64,000 nt of DNA from Phalacrocorax aristotelis (lineage: Eukaryota; Chordata; Aves; Suliformes; Phalacrocoracidae). Location of the stretch: the NCBI RefSeq assembly GCF_949628215.1, contig NC_134277.1:62031918-62095917 (forward strand), in the 5' to 3' direction. This document shows, one piece after another, positions 11,516 through 21,758 of this stretch. The first letter of the stretch is position 1. Every line of letters starts with the position of its first letter. Below the pieces are notes generated by a model. That model was not told the origin of the DNA and made no database searches. It was given only the letters and a program-made list of their open reading frames with translations. The position numbers and the translations under genes were made by a program.

Positions 11516-14500
11516 ATATATGCAGATACACAGGCATATGCAACACAAACTATTTAAGTTACATTAAAGAAATTATTAATTCTTGTTCTGAAGTACAAGC
11601 TTCCTTTTAAAATGGGTGAGGTGTTTGGGCTGAACAAAATGGGGAAGCTAATTTGACAGATGCCATGTCTTATAGATATGACAGAGCTGCACTTCATAGC
11701 ACCCATAGTATGTCATTCAATTAACTTACAGATAGATTCCTGTAGTTATGTCTTTAAATAAATTCTTACCCATTTCAGGCTAGCTGCAAGAACTTCAATA
11801 GAATTGAGAAGTCAAAATATTGAAAAAAAGAATCTGACACCTACTCTACTGAGCAATAATATTTATTGTGTATGACCTGATGTGTTTTTAGAATAGTCTA
11901 GACATCTGCCTAATCCTAACTGGAAGGTTTTTTGCTTCTGCCCTAGTCAAAACAGCTGGAAGACTATGTCACACTTACTGAGGTGCTGCTCTCAGTAAGT
12001 CCCATGAGAGTACCCTGAACAAATACTACAGGCCATTCTTGTTATTTGTAGGCAGCTGCTTACTTTTAAAATGTTCTGCAGAAGAGGAGAAGGAGGTAGT
12101 GCTTCTGTTTTCCACTGTAGATATGAATACACACCTATACTTCTCCAGAGTGTTCCATCCAACAAGTACTTAAATTCCTTAGTTTTCTATATATTTGTAT
12201 AGAGCATTATGACTAGATTCCCCGAGTATTATTATTAACTTAAGCTGTGGAGAAAAAAACACCACTAAGCAGAACAAAGCAAGTAAACTTGCTCTCCTCT
12301 CAAAATCTTCTTCTATTACTTGGTCTCTTTGAATAGAGCTTCAGAAAAAAGCCAAAGAATGGCTCTCTGCCTTATCACTGTGACCAAAGATAACCATTTT
12401 GCTTTTCAAGGGCAGGCAGTGATGTTAAGTGCAAATTTCTGGAAAAGAGATTGAATCCACTGTTGTTTATTGACTAAAGGATTATAATATAAATAAAATG
12501 AGTCACCCTGAATGCCCTATTTCTTCTGCAACAGAATATCAACTTGTAAGTCTCCAACATATAGTGCCTATGGTCAGAGAGGCAAGAAAGATAGCAGGCT
12601 GATTCCTGTTCTTCCATGTTTATACACACAGTGGCCCAAATCTGGGGGCAAAGAAATCTCGGCCTACATATTAGTAAACAGTTGCTTGCTTGAATTATTT
12701 ACGATAGGTCACTGGTTATATATGCACTTTAATATAGTGAAATTTTGCCAAAAACAGAACTGCAACCAGAAAAGAGTAAATAGCAAAAAGAAAATAATAA
12801 GTAGCAAATTTCATGCAGGAATCCACAGATTAATTTTCCAGGAAAAAGAGTAAAACGTCTAGAAAAACAAAAGCAAGTTTGCATGAAAGGTCACCAAAAG
12901 AGAATTTGGGAGGACATGAACAATGTTAGAAGTGGATAATCTGGAAAATTTATAAAAGATTGTAAATATTTTTCTGGCATTCAGAACAGTGGCCATATTT
13001 TTTATGCTGGTAATTTTCCTGGAGGCTGAAATATCTTGTAGTTTTTCATCAGCCTAATTGTCTTAACCAAGACCATATACAACCACAAACAATAAGATAG
13101 ACTATGCATAAATAAGGGAGAGAGCAAGGCAGTTCTGCAAGCTGGAGAAAACAGTATAGAGCAGTCATTTATAACACTGCAATGAAGCAGACACTTCTAA
13201 TAAACCTTTTTTTCAAACTATAATGTCTGTCTGGAAGAATCCTACAATTTGACCCAAAATTAACTAAAAGCTTTCATAATTTTCACTTACTCAGGAGTTC
13301 CAAAAGGAACTGAAGATCAAAGGAAAAATAAATAAAGCTAAAATTAATGGGACAAATTTGGATATTCTTTCCCAATGCTAATTCTATGCATTTTAAACTG
13401 TGCAAATACTTGACCCTTAATCAGATTACTATTCTATTGAACTAAAGGGAATGTTAAGAGAATATTTTAATTATATCCAAGTATGAAAACTTTATCATGT
13501 TTACTGATCATTTATTGTAATAAATAGAAATCATGAAACAATACAACACAATAAAAAGCTAAACATCACTAGGTTGAATTTATATTGGGCTTTTGTTTTC
13601 TCCTTTTCACTCTTTTGGAAGGCTGTGAATAATATACAGTCAGTATAGGATGGTATAATAATATCACGTGTTGTTTTAAAAGAATAAAAATATGTTTGAC
13701 ATGTTGGCTTTATGAAAAGGAATACAAATCTTTTATGTATCTAAGATCAGTGAACTTTGAAGAATTAGAATATTTAAAAACTTGGGAGCAGAATGGGGAG
13801 CACTTGGCAGCTCCCTTTTTCACATTCTTTCTGTTCAAATGCAGTTCCATTCTATTTTTTGTTATTATTTTAATTGCGCTCTCTGTTCCAAAACAGCTGA
13901 ATCACAACAACGCCTAAGAATTAGGCTCTAGGATCACAGTAGAGAAGCTGATAAAATTTTGACTTAAGCAGCTTTTTTATTATAATCTCAAGTCCATCAA
14001 CTCACACTTCTGCAGTGAGAATCAAGACAGAGCTATAGTAGAAAATTCCACCTAACATTTTTATCCCTTAAAAGTTTTTCTGTGAAAATTTTCAGACTAC
14101 TATGCCTATGTGAAACTTTCACTTAATGTCCCTGAAAAGGCATATTCATCCTATAATTTACACACTGGTGTATGTGCCTACATACATTTCCCATGTCTTT
14201 TAATAACTTGTTTACTTTCAATGGTTCAAAGAATTAATTGCTATGGCATTGTTTAGACCATAAAATGCTACATCAAGCACATCAAGATACAAACATATGC
14301 TGACTGCAGTGTCCACATTACTAATAGACTGAAGACTACTGGTGAGAGTGGTGAGGTAATCTTTAAAGCCACAGCAAGGTCTTTGTACGCATTTATTATC
14401 CTTTACTCCATGGAATTAGAACATATTTAGATTCTAAGTCAAGTATCTGGAATCTTCCAAAGGATGGAGGAAGGATGCTTAACAGCAGTGAAATAAAGGT

Positions 14501-16214
14501 AACCTAAAATCAGATTGTCTCAGTATTTTTACTCCCTTGAAAACAAGGTGTCCAATGTGTACTGTGTGCAAAGAATTGCTCGTCTTTACAACTAACTGTT
14601 AGACTAAAGGGTTCATTCACTTTCATAAATTCTACCTTTCACTAAACTCTCCCCCATTTTTCCTTTGTAATCTCTAGAAGTTCAGTGAGCACTAAAATAT
14701 TTTAACAGATGAAAGAAGAGCAGGTATTATGACACACAAGACTCTTGTCAAGTATTTTCTTTCTTGTATATGTTTGCATACGGTTTACTTGAATTATTTG
14801 TGATAGTCACACACAAACCTAAAATGCATATATATGTACACATACACACAAAACTTTCTTCTATTCACTCAACACATTTTCAAAACATGTTGTAGTTCTT
14901 ATAGCTGAAATGCCAGAAAAATAAATTTCTATATGAAATAACTGTTTCCAAGGGATAAAGGAGATCTTACAGATACAGGAATGGCAAAGGAGAAGTACCA
15001 GACACAATATAACATAAAATATAGGTCTTGGTTTTGATAATTAAAGTGGCATAAATTAAAAATAATTGCTTAAAGACATTTATAAGATATTTGTGAGAAC
15101 AGAAGAATATTCTGGAGTACTGCTGCAATGTCGAAATGTACCAAAAAAAAGAGAAGCACTGTCATGGCATTGACAAGATCCTTCATATTTCTTAGTTGGT
15201 TTTGGCTAAGTCTTCACTTGAATATTTTAAAGCAAATACAAAAATAGCTTATTATAGCACTAATGAATGAAGTATGAATTATAAGCACTGAAGTTGTAAT
15301 TTAAGGGTGAAAGCATAATCAGAAACTGGAAGAAATCTGCAAGACATTGCAGATCTACCAAGCCAACACTAGGTAAACAACAGTTTTTCTTCTACTTCTT
15401 GTATCTTAGGTACACTATAATTAGATGTGATTATTACAGAATAATTTAGCTCAGTCATATATGCAATGAAGTTAAAATACAATATAGGAACGTTAAGACT
15501 GTTTAAATTACAGTTAGTCCATTTTAACCATACTGTATGTCAGCTACTAACCTCTCATTTCTGAGACTTTGGAGGTCTGAGATTGGTCTGAACGGACAAC
15601 CTTGAATCAGTAAGTAAGTCTACAAGAGTTTCCATTGTGGGGCTCTATATTTGTCTTTATAGTAAAACACAGAACTACAATAGCAATCCCAAACTATGTA
15701 AGTAATATTTCAAATACCACTTAGGTGAATACAGTTCCTTATGTTTTTAAGTGCAGTCTGGGGCTGCACTTTTAGATCTGCAGTAAGGTACAGGGCTAAA
15801 ATAACAAGCACATAATAATCAAACAGTAACGTAAAGTTGCATAAGAAGTCAAAAGTAATTTTGTAAATTACAAGACAGCTAAGCAAAGATTTGGTAATTA
15901 TTGCACTGAGAATTAACAAATATGTTCAAACATCAGAGCACTCAGGTTTTTCTAAAACATTAACTTAGAATATTTGTTACTGAATATGCACATCCTTTTT
16001 GGCATGGAAAGGCCAAATTGGTATGGAAGTAAATCGCAAAATGAAAACGTAGCTTATTTTCAAGTCAAATCAGAGTGAAAATTTTGCAAACTCCAGTGCA
16101 TTTCTGTTTATTCAAATTTGAACTAAAAGTACAGTAGTTCGACCCTTTCTTTGCAAGGATGCTAAACATGTATATCTTCAACATAGTACACTGTTTTCCA
16201 TAAGAATACTGTAT
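11516..16214. other. AT-rich noncoding stretch
   Basis: About 4.7 kb without a supported gene. A 113-codon frame at 12512-12853 (+) and shorter ones lack domain or splice support. A TA/CA-rich simple tract lies at about 14827-14850. No mobile element was recognised. Confidence 0.55.
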
Positions 16215-17180
16215 AACACTGGACCCACTCCAACAGGTCTTCCTTGTGTTCGGGGCTCCAGAGCTGGATGCGGTACTCCAGGTGGGGTCTCAAGTGCAGA
16301 GTAGAGAGGCAGAATCACCTCCCTTGATCTGCTGGTCACACTTCTTTTATGCATTCTGAGATGTGATTTGCTTTCTGGGCTGCAAGCACATGTTACTGGC
16401 TCATGTCCAATATGTCATCCACCAGTATCCCCAAATCCTCCTCTGCAGGACTGCTATGAATCCATTCATCCCCCAGCCTCTAGTGATGTTGGACATCGAG
16501 TCATTGATCATACTTTTTGGATGTGGCTATCCATCCAATTCCTTATCCATATAACAGTCACGCATTAAATCCATTCATCCCCAATTTAGAGGCAAGAATG
16601 TTGTGGGAGACAACAGCCTTACAGAAGTAAAGGTAGATGACATCCGTAGAGCTTCCCTTGTCCACTAACGCAGACTCTCCATCATAGAAGTCTACTATAT
16701 TGGTCAGTCATGATTTTCTCTTGGTTAAGGCATGTTGGCTGTCTCTAATCACCTCCCCGTCCTCCATACGTTTCAACATAACTTCCAGGAGGATTTGTTT
16801 CATAATCTTAGGTGGCATGGAGGCTGACTAGTCAGTAGTTCCTAGACTCCTCCTTTTTACCTTTTTCAGTAATGGATGCATTGTTTCCCATTTTCCAGTC
16901 ACTGGGGACTGGCCTGACTGCCATGACTTTTCAAATATGAGGGAGAGTGGCTTGGTGTCTACATCAGCCAATTCTCTCTAGACCATTGTGATGCATCTTC
17001 TCACATCCTATGAACCTGTGTATGTTCAGGTTCCTCAGGTGGTCTTGAACCTGATCTTCTCCTATGATGGGAAGAACTTAATTCCCCCAGTCTCTCCCTT
17101 GAGGTTCAGGGACTTGAGAAATGTGGGAACAGAGAGTATTATTAAAAACTGAGGAGGGAAAAAAAAGTATTGAGTACCTC
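16215..17180 (-). mobile_element. CR1 LINE fragment, RT region
   Basis: On the - strand this runs from the linker/early RT region near 17180 through the RT core to the C-terminal RT region near 16215. Recognisable parts include the stretch at 16615-16760 and the block near 16220-16400 that repeats, in diverged form, the sequence of the adjacent copy at 17560-17730. It has many stops. The 3' UTR and octamer are absent, so it is cut at both ends. It belongs to a different, older CR1 branch than the neighbouring copy. Confidence 0.75.
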
Positions 17181-17204
17181 AGCCTTCTGCGGCTATGCTA
17201 AGTG

Positions 17205-17745
17205 TGTTGCTATCAGTTCTTGAATGTTTCCAGGGATGGGGCATCTAGCACCTCTCTGGGCAACCTGTTCCCGTGTTTCACCACCCTCAGTGTAAAATAT
17301 TTCTTCTTTATATCCAGTCTAAATCTACCACCCTTTAGTTTCGAACCATTACCCCTTGTCCTGTCACAACAGGCCTTGCTAAAGAGGTTGCCCCCATCCT
17401 TCCTATTGTCCCCCTTTAAGTTCTGGAAGGCTGCAATAAATTCTTCCCACAGCCTTCTCTTCTCCAGGCTGAACAACCCCAACTCTCTCAGCCTTTCCTC
17501 ATAGGAGAGGTGCTTCATTTTTAGGATCATTTTTGTGGCCCTCCTCTGGACCTGCTTCAACAGGTCCAAGTCCTTCCTGTGCTGAGGGCTCCACAGCTGG
17601 ATGCAACACTCCAGGTGGGGTCTCACAAGAGCAGAGTAGAGAAGTGGAATCACCTCCCTTGACCTGCTGGCCACGTTTCTTTTGATGCAGCCCAGGATAC
17701 AGTTGGCTTTCTGGGCTGTGAATGCACATTGTTGACTCATGTTCC
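17205..17745 (-). mobile_element. CR1 LINE fragment with RT C-terminal frame
   Basis: The - strand has a 175-codon open frame (17740-17213) covering the CR1 RT C-terminal region: the AQKANCILGCIKR block, [43 protein letters not shown] and, near the end, RLPREVLDAPSLETFK. It stops just before the 3' UTR and has no octamer tail. It abuts, in the same orientation, the fragment at 16215-17180. Both contain the same RT C-terminal block, so they are two separate copies rather than one element. Confidence 0.85.
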
Positions 17746-18930
17746 CTCTCCGTAATTCAGCACAAAGTCACTGTTAATCCTTCCCCAAATTTATATAGGT
17801 GGTTATTTTACTGTCTAATAGTTCTTCAGCACAGTTGCTTAACAATTGGAGAATATATTTATGGGACAGCAAAGTGAAACATTGCAATGTGGGACCAAGA
17901 CCTAAAACTAAAGATGTTCTTTGTCTCTGATTACAAAATGAAGCTAGAACAGTGAGCATAGTATCAGAGTTACTTTTCTCTTCCCCTGCTACTTACTGTA
18001 TAATTATGAGCCAAAGTTTATCTACAGTCATGTTGAAAATGCTTGCAAAGCTCTAGTCACCATAAATGTAATAAAATTTGAAACCAGATGTGGAACTTAA
18101 AAATATTTTATACAAAGAAAATTTTCTGTGTTTTTCCAAATTAAAGCCATAAAGAATTAAGATATATCAAGGAAATTGAGAAAATAATGCAAGTAACGTT
18201 GTAGTGCCATGACATTTTTGTAGTATGTGAATACCATATTTCTTCCTGGTTAGACTGCCTCATAAAATTATATAAAATCACAGAAAAAATAATTCATATT
18301 ATGTTTTGTAATAAGTATGACAAGAATGCCATATGGGAAAATATATACTTTTTACAAAGCTAAGACCTGTTACATGACATATCAAATATTACCAATAAGG
18401 TAATTGATTCTAGGTATTTATTCTTGTCATAATAAAAACAGGTGTAAGAAACCTTGCTAAGAAAGACTGTAGCCCATTTGTCTTGTGTAATTCATGAACA
18501 CAAGTCTTCAAAGATGTCACAAATGAAGCAGGATGCAAAACACAAAAGAAGAATTATTAAATTAATAAATGTTAACTCATTAATATACAGTGAATTAAAA
18601 TACAGGGATACTTTGTCACACTATCCAGCTTTGCTACCTTCAAGCATAAGGAAAGACAATTCATAAGCAGCTTCAATAACACTGAAAAAAGAGCTATCAG
18701 AAACAACTACCTAACTTTTGTGTCAACTGGAGAGGCATATACTGATTTGAGTCCTAGGCAGTAACAAGATATAACTGAAGTTTTATCAATTTGCAGTATC
18801 CTGCTCATTGTAGGCAATACTTAACTACTTAACTAAGTGTACAAGAAATAGATGTTCAAAACTAACCATCAGATTATTCAAGTAGTCTTATTATTAAACT
18901 AATAAAAAACATATAAATCAATATAATAAT
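17746..18930. other. AT-rich noncoding stretch
   Basis: No gene or repeat recognised. Short frames only (for example 18454-18666), without coding character. Confidence 0.6.
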
Positions 18931-19610
18931 AGAACCATAGAATGTCCTGAGTTGGAAGGGACCCACAAGGATCATCAAGTCCAACTCCTGTCCCTGCACA
19001 GGACAAGCCCAAATTCACACATCTTCGAGGGCATTGCCCAAGTGCTTCTTGAATATCATCAGGCTTGGTGCTGTGACTGCCTCCCTGGGGAGCCTGTTCC
19101 AGTGCTCCACCACCTCTGGGTGAAGAACCTTTTCCTAATATCCAACCTAAACCTCCCCTGGCCCACTTTCCTGCCATTGGTTGCCCAAGAGAAGAGATCA
19201 GCACCTGCCCCTACTCCTCCCCTTGTGAGGAAGCTGTAGACCGTGGTGAGGTCTCCCCTTAGTCTCCTCTTCTCCAGGCTGGACAAACTAAGTGGCTTTA
19301 GCTGCTCCTCATATAACTTCCCCTCTAAACCCTTCACCAACTTTGTGCACCTTCTCTGGACACTCCCTAGTAGCTTTATATTCTTAATGTACTGTGTCAC
19401 CCAAAACTGCACACAGCACTCAAGGTGATGCCTCACCAACGCAGAGTAAAGCAGGACAATCCCCTCCCTGAACCAGCTGCAATACAGTGCTTGATGCAGC
19501 TCAGGACACAGCTGGACCGCTTGGCTGCCAGGGCACACTGTTGGCTCATGTTCAACTTGCCATCAACCAGAACCCCCAGATCCTTCTCTGCAGAGCTGTG
19601 CTACATCCTC
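18931..19610 (-). mobile_element. CR1 LINE, 5'-truncated
   Basis: The - strand ends with a normal CR1 3' terminus at about 18931 (degenerate octamer next to a GGTCC-type 3' UTR block) and is 5'-truncated near 19610. It carries the RT C-terminal region in a 159-codon frame at 19538-19059, with recognisable [20 protein letters not shown] and [13 protein letters not shown] blocks. Later residues change frame before the 3' UTR. It is diverged and not functional. Confidence 0.85.
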
Positions 19611-21211
19611 TTATTCCTGAATTAAATTCCTGAAATTTAGTGAATCATAAAAACATAAAACTAACTGTTTGTGGTACTTTACATCATATCTAATTAAGAT
19701 ATTCAAACTGGAGGAACAATGAGCATTCAGAATTCTTTGCTTTATCTCTATTGGTAAAGTGATTACAACACAGTGTTAGATCTCTGCATTGCTTTTGGAA
19801 CACAAATTTGCTGTTCACTGCAAACATGCACTAGAGCCCAACTAAACTCCTCAAATCCAGCGGTAATTAATCCCAGCAGGAAACAATGAGATATTGAAAA
19901 ATTGTAGTGTAATCGGTAGTTTTATATATATTTTATCCTGTATCCACAAATGTAAATGATAAAAATTTGTCTATATGTACTAAAACAGGCTCATAAAATA
20001 CAGCTTTTGGTTCCCTACTAATGATAGGACTGGAGAAGAAGAATATCTTAAAATCTGCAAACAGTATTTTGTCCTAATCTTGGGGAGGAATGGTGGCAGA
20101 ACTATCCCTGTTGCTAGTAACCCAAAGTCTCACACTAAATGGTAGTTTCCTATGTAAACAATCATGAAAATACTAAAGTGTGATTAACACTACCACAATT
20201 TCACCATAAAAGCCCAAACATCTTTGCTATCTCTATCCTACCCACAACCTCATTTGTTCCATGATGCACATAAGCCAAATAAACAAAAATAAATGAGTTA
20301 ATTCAGTCATAAGGGGGAAAATGTAAAGCATCCAATGAGACAAGAACTTTAACAAAGCTCCAGAACAAACCTACAGAGTTAAAATGTGCATTAAGGAAAT
20401 TTTTGAAATTTCCATGTAGAACAGGAAAGAGAAACTCTGAGAGAGTTTGAACAAGTCAGCCTGGGTACAAAAAAAAGGATTTTAATACTTCACTTAGCAT
20501 AATACTCTCATCAGGTCTGTCAGCCTTGCTGAGAATTCAGAATTCCAGACTAAGACAGTTTGAGGCTTCTGGTTTTACATAATGCTGACTGATTCACACA
20601 CAGAATTTATGTGAAAGCACTCCAAAGCACAATACCCTTTAGTACACAAGAAAAATATACATCTTTCTAAAGAGGGAGCTTTAAAAAAAAGTGGCTGCAG
20701 TGAAAGAAGTGGAAAAACATCCCTTCAAATTTTCCTGAAGGAAAAACTTTTCCCCACCAGTTCTACAAAATATTTCATTAAGCCCTTCATGGTCGTTAAA
20801 TATAATACAATTGTTTCACAGAATTTTTAATGTGTGCCTTGCTTAAAACTTATTTGCTCTTTTTCTCAGACTGTTATGCATATTATACTAGCAATTGGGC
20901 ATTATTTACATCTGATTCTGAAGTACTCTGGAGGGTCCATCTGTATCAAAGAGATATAATCTTAGTAAGAATATCATAGGCATAATAAGTAAATTGAAAA
21001 AAGAAAAATATTATTATAGCATAAGAACAATCTGCTTTAGGTGAGAAATACCACGTGAATATAAACATATGGCTTCTTAAGGTACCAAAACTAGATGAAC
21101 ACATCTGTATGTTTATGGTATTTTCCACTATGTGCTATTTGTATGGATCATTCATTCACACCTTAACTTAGGAGCATACTATACTCTAAAGTCCTATGAG
21201 ATTATTTCTTT
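19611..21211. other. AT-rich noncoding stretch left of the provirus
   Basis: No gene found. A-runs and short frames only. It ends at the target duplication of the provirus. Confidence 0.6.
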
Positions 21212-21216
21212 GTCTG
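21212..21216. repeat. Left target-site duplication GTCTG
   Basis: GTCTG directly precedes the 5' LTR and is repeated directly after the 3' LTR (27712-27716). A 5-bp duplication is the usual size for ERV-L-type integration. Confidence 0.85.
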
Positions 21217-21353
21217 TGTGCTGGTTTTGGCTGAGAAGGGGTTAATTCTCCTCACTGTGGGGGTCGGCTACCTTTCCAGCTTCCCGAGCTCTGCCGCGTG
21301 GCGGGGGGGCTGGGAGGGGCAGGGCCATGGTGGGGACGGCTGACCCCGACTGG

Positions 21354-21400
21354 CCAATGGCAGGTTCATTCCATACCATGTGAAACCATGACCAGTATAT
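21354..21400 (+). promoter_or_regulatory. LTR core promoter: CCAAT and TATA-like boxes
   Basis: CCAAT at 21354-21358 is followed 37 bases later by TATAT at 21396-21400. Spacing and order fit an LTR promoter with transcription starting near 21425. The 3' LTR keeps both elements (CCAAT near 27350 and TATAT near 27390). Start-site position is inferred. Confidence 0.55.
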
Positions 21401-21576
21401 TGGGGGGGGGGGGGGGGGGCGCGGGGGGCGCAGTGGCAGCGCGGAGGCGGCGCGTGCGGTTTGTTTCGGCGGTTCGTTCCCCCTCTCCCCTCCCTTCCCC
21501 CCTCCCCCGGGGCTTTGTGCCTCTCGTTGTTCTCCTTTACATTGCATTTCTATTGTTGTTTCTTTTAATTTTAATT

Positions 21577-21582
21577 ATTAAA
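21577..21582 (+). promoter_or_regulatory. LTR polyadenylation signal ATTAAA
   Basis: ATTAAA sits about 115 bases before the LTR end and is unchanged in the 3' LTR at 27595-27600, where it would act. If transcription starts near 21425, the R region would be about 170 bases. Confidence 0.5.
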
Positions 21583-21623
21583 CTGTTCTTATCCCAACCC
21601 ACGAGCGTTACCCTTCTGATTCT

Positions 21624-21647
21624 CTCCCCCATCTACCGGTGGGGGAG
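21624..21647 (+). other. U5 hairpin
   Basis: An 8-bp perfect stem (CTCCCCCA with TGGGGGAG) closes an 8-base loop. In the 3' LTR one stem base is changed from C to T, which still allows a G-U pair. Possible role in polyadenylation or RNA packaging is inferred only. Confidence 0.45.
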
Positions 21648-21701
21648 TGAGCGAGCGACTGTGTGGGGCTGAGCTGCCGCTAAACCACAACAGTCTTTTT
21701 G

Positions 21702-21718
21702 GGCGCCCAACGTGGGGC
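21702..21718 (+). other. Primer binding site, tRNA-Lys type
   Basis: GGCGCCCAACGTGGGGC matches 17 of the 18 positions of the well-known tRNA-Lys(1,2) primer site used by several betaretroviruses; the first T of that site is a G here. It begins nine bases after the LTR end, a wider gap than usual. The match is from memory of the tRNA 3' end. Confidence 0.75.
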
Positions 21719-21758
21719 TCAAGGGTTGGAGATAACAACAGCTGCTGGTCACAGCACC

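Larger units (their letters stand above)
21217..21692 (+). repeat. 5' LTR (476 bp)
   Basis: It begins TGTGCTGG and ends CACAACA, so it has the TG...CA ends. It is GC-rich in a very AT-rich neighbourhood. Inside are a CCAAT box (21354-21358), a TATA-like box (21396-21400), a run of 18 G (21402-21419), a pyrimidine-rich block (about 21479-21510), an ATTAAA polyadenylation signal (21577-21582) and a U5 hairpin (21624-21647). Compared with the 3' LTR it lacks 29 bases present there at 27439-27467. Confidence 0.95.

Noticed and set aside
12512..12853. 113-codon frame as a gene
   Set aside because: No motif, no splice signal fit and composition like the surrounding DNA.
21242..21547. Antisense frame inside the LTR rich in P, G and R
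   Set aside because: It is a by-product of the GC-rich LTR. The same kind of frame appears in the 3' LTR with a different sequence because of indels.
21699..21758. Extending gag upstream to 21699
   Set aside because: There is no ATG in this part; it would start at TTG inside the primer-site region. The ATG at 21759 has a good context.
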